From assembly GCA_017935325.1 (NCBI GenBank), contig JAGBHV010000002.1:1-45014 (forward strand): DNA of 45,014 nt, read 5' to 3'. Origin of the DNA: Clostridia bacterium (GTDB lineage Bacteria; Bacillota; Clostridia; Oscillospirales; Acutalibacteraceae). Both the position numbers and the translations under genes were made by a program. Shown here one piece after another: positions 41,267 to 45,014 of the stretch. Each line of letters opens with the position of its first letter. The stretch's first letter is position 1. The notes beneath the pieces were generated by a model. The model had not been told where the DNA came from. It saw only the letters and a program-made list of their open reading frames with translations, and searched no databases.

Positions 41267-42718
41267 ATGAGCTTGAAATCAGCAAACAAAGTCGAAACAA
41301 ACGTATATTCTGTTGAAGTTGAAATTTCTGCAGAACAGCTCAAAGAAGCTACTGTAAAAGCTTACAACCAGCAGAAGAAAAAAATTGCACTTCCCGGCTT
41401 CCGTAAAGGTAAAGCTCCCAAGGCAATGATTGAAAAAATGTATGGCGAAGGCTTCTTCTACGAAGATGCTCTCGACATTCTCTATCCCGACGTTGTAGGC
41501 GAAGCAATCGAAGAAGCAAAGCTTGAAATCGTTGCAGCTCCCTACGATGTTGAAATCACAAAGCTTGATAAAGACGGTGCAGCACTCACACTTAAGGTTA
41601 CTGTAAAACCCGATGTTGAACTGGGCGAATATAAAGGCCTTAAAGCAGAAAAAGAATCTGCAGAAGCAACTGATGAAGAAGTAGATGCAGAAATCAAAAA
41701 TCTCCTTGAAAGAAACTCACGTCTTGTAACAGTTGAAGACAGAGCAGTTGTTTCAGGTGACATCACAGACATCAACTTTGAAGGTTTTGTTGACGGCGTT
41801 GCATTCGACGGCGGTAAAGGCGAAAACTTTGACCTTGAAATCGGTTCAGGTCAGTTTATCCCCGGTTTTGAAGACCAGATTATCGGCAAAAACGCAGGCG
41901 ATGAATTTGATGTTAACGTAACATTCCCCACAGAATATGCTCCTGAACTTGCAGGTAAAGATGCAACTTTCAAAGTTAAAGTTAACGAAATCAAATCAAA
42001 AGAATATCCCGAGCTTGACGATGAATTTGCAAAAGACGTAAGCGAATTCGATACACTTGATGAACTCAAAGCAGACATCAAAGCAAAAATCGGTGAAAGC
42101 AAAGCTCAGAGAGCAAAAGATGCTTTTGAATCAGCTCTTCTCAAACAGGTTTGCGAAGGTGCAACTGTAGAAATTCCTCAGGTTATGATTGATAATAAAG
42201 CTGACGAAATGAAACAGCAGACAGAACAGCAGATGGCTCAGCAGGGTCTGGCACTTGATATCTACCTTCAGTACATGGGTCTCTCAATGGATAAATACAT
42301 GGAAGACCTTAAAGCTCAGGCAGAAATTCAGGTTAAGACTCGTCTTGCTCTTGAAAAAATCGTTGAAGTTGAAAATATCGAAGCAACAGATGCAGATGTT
42401 GATGCAGAATTTGCAAAATACGCTGAAATGTACAAAATGGATGTTGATAATCTCAAGAAGTTCATCAATCCTGAAGAACTCAAAAAAGACCTTGCAATCG
42501 GTAAGGCTGTAGATTTCATCGTTGAAAATGCAAAAGTAGGTAAACCTGCAGCAAAGAAAGCTACAAAGAAAGCAGCTGCTGACGGCGAAGAAAAGCCCGC
42601 AAAGAAAACAACTGCTAAAAAAACAACAGCTAAAAAAGCAGCTGACGGCGAAGAAAAGGCAGCAAAAAAACCTGCAGCAAAGAAAACAACAAAGAAAAAG
42701 GAAGAAGCTGCTGAATAA
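41267..42718 (+). CDS. tig: Trigger factor, with a Lys/Ala-rich C-terminal extension
   Basis: Trigger factor is the ribosome-associated chaperone and prolyl isomerase that meets nascent chains. The 483-residue protein has the N-terminal ribosome-binding domain with the signature GFRKGKAPKAMIEKMYGEGF (near 45), the FKBP domain (near 155-240: GDITDINFEGFVDGVAF, GSGQFIPGFEDQIIG) and the C-terminal chaperone arms (about 245-425). The last 60 residues (424-483) are an added basic tail of Lys, Ala and Thr with two ADGEEK units, resembling histone H1 tails. The start at 41267 lies 7 nt after GGAGG; an upstream ATG overlaps that site. It precedes clpP and clpX as in most Firmicutes. Confidence 0.96.
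   Translation: MSLKSANKVETNVYSVEVEISAEQLKEATVKAYNQQKKKIALPGFRKGKAPKAMIEKMYGEGFFYEDALDILYPDVVGEAIEEAKLEIVAAPYDVEITKLDKDGAALTLKVTVKPDVELGEYKGLKAEKESAEATDEEVDAEIKNLLERNSRLVTVEDRAVVSGDITDINFEGFVDGVAFDGGKGENFDLEIGSGQFIPGFEDQIIGKNAGDEFDVNVTFPTEYAPELAGKDATFKVKVNEIKSKEYPELDDEFAKDVSEFDTLDELKADIKAKIGESKAQRAKDAFESALLKQVCEGATVEIPQVMIDNKADEMKQQTEQQMAQQGLALDIYLQYMGLSMDKYMEDLKAQAEIQVKTRLALEKIVEVENIEATDADVDAEFAKYAEMYKMDVDNLKKFINPEELKKDLAIGKAVDFIVENAKVGKPAAKKATKKAAADGEEKPAKKTTAKKTTAKKAADGEEKAAKKPAAKKTTKKKEEAAE
42536..42715 (+). repeat. Low-complexity Lys/Ala/Thr coding tail of tig
   Basis: The tail repeats (A)KK(A/T)(T/A) units and contains two near copies of AADGEEK. The DNA is correspondingly repetitive (GCAAAGAAA-type units) and could slip. 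Confidence 0.8.
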
Positions 42719-42763
42719 TTAAGCAAAATTCATCCTAAAATGTGTTAGTAAGGAGGCATCATT

Positions 42764-43345
42764 ATGAGCTTAGTACCATATGTAGTAGAACAAACAAACA
42801 GAGGAGAGCGTTCATACGATATTTTTTCACGTCTTTTGAGTGACAGAATTATTGTTCTCTCTGATGAAGTTAATGACGCAACAGCAAGTATTGTTGTGGC
42901 ACAGTTACTTTTCCTTGAAGGCCAGGATGCCGATAAAGACATCAGCCTTTACATCAACAGCCCCGGCGGCTCCGTAACAGCAGGTCTTGCAATTTACGAC
43001 ACAATGCAGTACATCAAGTGCGATGTTTCAACAATTTGCATGGGTATGGCAGCAAGCATGGGTGCATTCTTGTTGTCATCAGGTGCAAAGGGTAAAAGAT
43101 TTGCACTTCCTAACAGCGAAATCATGATTCACCAGCCTCTCGGCGGTGCAAAAGGTCAGGCAACTGAAATTGAAATCGCTGCAAAGCATATCCTTAAGAC
43201 TAAAGAAAATCTCAACAGAATCCTTTCCGAAAACACAGGTAAACCTATCGATGTAATCGCAAGAGATACTGACAGAGATAATTTCATGAGCGCACAGGAA
43301 GCAATGGAATACGGTCTTATTGATAAGGTAATTTATAAGAGATAA
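42764..43345 (+). CDS. clpP: ATP-dependent Clp protease proteolytic subunit
   Basis: ClpP forms the 14-subunit proteolytic chamber that works with ClpX and other Clp ATPases. The 193-residue protein is standard length. The catalytic Ser is in [15 protein letters not shown] (near 97), the His in [20 protein letters not shown] (near 122) and the Asp in [16 protein letters not shown] (near 171). The N-terminal propeptide-like region ([20 protein letters not shown]) is intact. GGAGG lies before the ATG. clpX follows 16 nt later. Confidence 0.98.
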   Translation: MSLVPYVVEQTNRGERSYDIFSRLLSDRIIVLSDEVNDATASIVVAQLLFLEGQDADKDISLYINSPGGSVTAGLAIYDTMQYIKCDVSTICMGMAASMGAFLLSSGAKGKRFALPNSEIMIHQPLGGAKGQATEIEIAAKHILKTKENLNRILSENTGKPIDVIARDTDRDNFMSAQEAMEYGLIDKVIYKR

Positions 43346-43361
43346 CGGAGAGTATTTTATA

Positions 43362-44621
43362 ATGTCTAAAAATGATGGCACAAAAAGTTCCGTCTTTTGC
43401 TCATTCTGCGGTAAAAGTCAGGCGCAAGTGCGTAAAATGATTGCCGGTCACGGTGTTTATATCTGCAACGAGTGCGTTGATCTCTGCCGTAGTATTATTG
43501 AGGAGGAGATGGGCACTAAACGCAGAGCTCGCAAAAGCGAAGTGAAAGAAAAACCTGAATTGCCGAAGCCTCGTGAAATCAAGGAGAAGCTTGATGAATA
43601 CGTTATCGGTCAGGAAGATGCAAAGGTAGTTCTCAGCGTTGCAGTGTACAATCATTATAAGCGCATTAATTCTCTTGACGACGGCGATGTAGATATTCAG
43701 AAGAGTAATGTTATTATGCTCGGCTCAACAGGTGTAGGTAAAACTATGCTTGCACAGACACTTGCAAGAATTCTTGATGTTCCGTTTGCTATTGCAGATG
43801 CAACAACTCTTACTGAAGCAGGTTATGTGGGCGAAGACGTTGAAAACATTCTTTTAAGACTCATTCAGGCTGCTGATTTTGATATTGAGAAAGCTGAAAG
43901 AGGCATTATCTACGTTGACGAAATCGACAAAATTGCAAGAAAATCAGAAAATCCGTCTATCACACGCGACGTCAGCGGTGAAGGTGTTCAGCAGGCTCTT
44001 CTGAAAATTCTTGAAGGCACGGTTGCCAATGTTCCTCCCCAGGGCGGAAGAAAGCACCCTCAGCAGGAATTTATTCAGATTGATACTACCAATATCCTGT
44101 TTATCTGTGGCGGTGCATTTGACGGAATTGAAAAAATCATAGAAAAACGCACAGGCAATAACGGTGCTTTAGGTTTTGGTGCTGATGTAAAGGGCAAAGA
44201 AGAAAGAAAGTCTGCAAACATCAGAAATAAAGTTATTCATCAGGACCTTGTAAAGTTTGGCCTTATCCCTGAAATTGTAGGACGTCTTCCTATAGTTACT
44301 GTTCTTCAGGAGCTTGATGAAGATGCTCTCGTTCAGATTATGACCGAACCGAAAAATGCACTTGTAAAACAGTACAAAAAACTGTTTGGAATGGATGAAG
44401 TTGACCTCAACTTTGATGAAGATGCACTTCATGCTATTGCAAAGAAAACTCTTGAAAAAGAAACAGGCGCACGAGGACTTCGCTCAATTACGGAAAATAT
44501 CCTGCTTCCCATAATGTATGATATTCCGTCTGATGAAACAGTTCAGAGTGTGCAGATTACGAAAGAGTGCGTTGAAAACGGCGAAAAGCCTATAGTTATG
44601 TTCAAAGAACACGCAGAATAA
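43362..44621 (+). CDS. clpX: ATP-dependent Clp protease ATP-binding subunit ClpX
   Basis: ClpX is the AAA+ unfoldase that feeds ClpP. The 419-residue protein has the N-terminal zinc-binding domain ([17 protein letters not shown], then [10 protein letters not shown]; four Cys, near 12-42). Walker A is [18 protein letters not shown] (near 120), Walker [14 protein letters not shown] (near 183). The pore-loop region [14 protein letters not shown], sensor and IGF-type ClpP-loop region ([14 protein letters not shown], near 266) and the C-terminal small domain ([11 protein letters not shown]) all follow. It ends the tig-clpP-clpX unit before a 12-bp hairpin. Confidence 0.98.
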   Translation: MSKNDGTKSSVFCSFCGKSQAQVRKMIAGHGVYICNECVDLCRSIIEEEMGTKRRARKSEVKEKPELPKPREIKEKLDEYVIGQEDAKVVLSVAVYNHYKRINSLDDGDVDIQKSNVIMLGSTGVGKTMLAQTLARILDVPFAIADATTLTEAGYVGEDVENILLRLIQAADFDIEKAERGIIYVDEIDKIARKSENPSITRDVSGEGVQQALLKILEGTVANVPPQGGRKHPQQEFIQIDTTNILFICGGAFDGIEKIIEKRTGNNGALGFGADVKGKEERKSANIRNKVIHQDLVKFGLIPEIVGRLPIVTVLQELDEDALVQIMTEPKNALVKQYKKLFGMDEVDLNFDEDALHAIAKKTLEKETGARGLRSITENILLPIMYDIPSDETVQSVQITKECVENGEKPIVMFKEHAE

Positions 44622-44638
44622 TTTTCATAAGTTCTTTT

Positions 44639-44672
44639 AATCCCTGTCAGTTATTTCCTGACAGGGATTTCT
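44639..44672 (+). terminator. Hairpin after clpX
   Basis: AATCCCTGTCAG (44639-44650) pairs perfectly with CTGACAGGGATT (44658-44669). The T-run is short, so terminator strength is uncertain. Confidence 0.65.
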
Positions 44673-44744
44673 GCTGTCATTGATGTGAGTTGTTATTGTA
44701 ACTCGTCAGTCCCGTAGTTAGTTTTTTAAATTATAATTTTCAGC

Positions 44745-44811
44745 GAAAAATCCCCTCAGTCAGAATCGCAGATTCTGACATCTACCCTTGATAATGCAAG
44801 GGGAGTTTTTC
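44745..44811. repeat. Three-way-junction repeat (AAAATCCCCT...GGGGAGTTTTT)
   Basis: An outer pair AAAAATCCCCT / AGGGGAGTTTTT encloses a perfect GTCAGAATC/GATTCTGAC hairpin (44759-44779). It also encloses a CCCTTG/CAAGGG hairpin (44785-44802) that competes with the outer stem. No gene is visible in 44622-45014, which otherwise holds only this element, the clpX hairpin and palindromic copies E and F. Confidence 0.7.
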
Positions 44812-44903
44812 ATCTATCACTGATATGAATTTCATAACAAATTGCAGGTACAATGCCATAAATGGTTTTCAACAGATAAATTATAATTTATATGTGGCTA
44901 ACC

Positions 44904-44955
44904 TTGCCATTTCGCTGTCATCCTTGAGCGAAAGCGAAGGATCTCAAAATGGCAA
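44904..44955. repeat. Palindromic repeat copy E
   Basis: The 9-bp arms TTGCCATTT (44904-44912) and AAATGGCAA (44947-44955) enclose CGCTGTCATCCTTGAG...GCGAAGGATCTC. The core is nearly the same as in copies B and D, 37 kb away, with different arms. Confidence 0.85.
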
Positions 44956-44967
44956 CACATAAAGCAT

Positions 44968-45014
44968 TTCCAAACGAGATTCTTCGCTGTCGCTCGAGAA
45001 TGACACGTTTGGAA
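44968..45014. repeat. Palindromic repeat copy F (reaches the window edge)
   Basis: The 9-bp arms TTCCAAACG (44968-44976) and CGTTTGGAA (45006-45014) enclose the inverted core AGATTCTTCGC...GAGAATGACA. The arm may continue past the window end. Confidence 0.8.

Noticed and set aside
42328-42726. Long open frame antisense to the end of trigger factor (132 codons)
   Set aside because: It is the mirror of the low-complexity Lys/Ala tail; the product is a Phe/Ala/Ser run with no ribosome binding site.
1-45014. tRNA, rRNA, prophage or toxin-antitoxin genes
   Set aside because: No cloverleaf-like sequence, ribosomal RNA stretch, phage gene or paired toxin-antitoxin cassette was recognised; the lone XRE gene has no toxin partner next to it.

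Overview
The window looks like chromosome from a low-GC Gram-positive bacterium of the class Clostridia, most likely an uncultured gut member of the Oscillospirales (Ruminococcaceae-like). The evidence is the gene set and its order: RNase Y with YmdB, AddAB instead of RecBCD, dgt-dnaG-sigA, the paired radical-SAM genes of the TIGR03960/TIGR03936 type, rplS-lepB-lepB-rbgA-rnhB-yraN and tig-clpP-clpX. AGGAGG ribosome binding sites and near-consensus sigma-A promoters support this. The genus cannot be fixed from the sequence alone. No tRNA, rRNA, CRISPR array, phage or complete insertion sequence was seen.

Layout. 1-7106: an ADP-ribosylglycohydrolase (-), a lipoprotein polysaccharide deacetylase (+), glmS (-) with a large structured leader, an nfeD/SPFH membrane pair (+), and an anchored propeller-like protein. 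7107-7858: a small GIY-YIG nuclease gene lying between palindromic repeats. 7859-11382 (-): a three-gene unit of two small membrane proteins and a large BspA-like leucine-rich-repeat surface protein. 11547-22879 (+): an XRE regulator, rny-ymdB, an orphan solute-binding lipoprotein and addBA. 22968-33773 (+): rpmE, a YigZ/IMPACT protein, then dgt-dnaG-sigA running with short gaps into a GH43 enzyme, a second glycosidase-like protein and two radical-SAM-associated genes. 33788-41159: rplS with a long leader, two signal peptidases, rbgA, rnhB, yraN, an M19 dipeptidase, thrC, a DUF1540 protein (-) and a metallophosphoesterase. 41196-45014: tig-clpP-clpX, then a repeat-rich intergenic tail.

Most of the window is housekeeping: RNA decay (RNase Y), recombination (AddAB), replication priming and transcription (DnaG, SigA), secretion (two LepB), ribosome assembly (RbgA, L19, L31) and protein quality control (Tig, ClpXP). 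The accessory content is surface and carbohydrate related: deacetylase, LRR protein, GH43 and its neighbour.

The strongest unusual signal is in the non-coding DNA. Six palindromic elements share a core (GTCATCCTTGAG...GCGAAGGATCTC, or the T/A variant), but each is closed by a different 8-13 bp pair of complementary arms. One copy is nested inside the loop of another, and a GIY-YIG nuclease gene sits among them. This suggests a nuclease-linked palindromic mobile element whose arms are not fixed. Other notable items are a ~157-nt structured element filling the glmS leader, similar aromatic/hydrophobic C-terminal tails on two unrelated secreted proteins, an exact 4 x 123-residue super-repeat in the LRR protein, and a histone-H1-like Lys/Ala tail on trigger factor.
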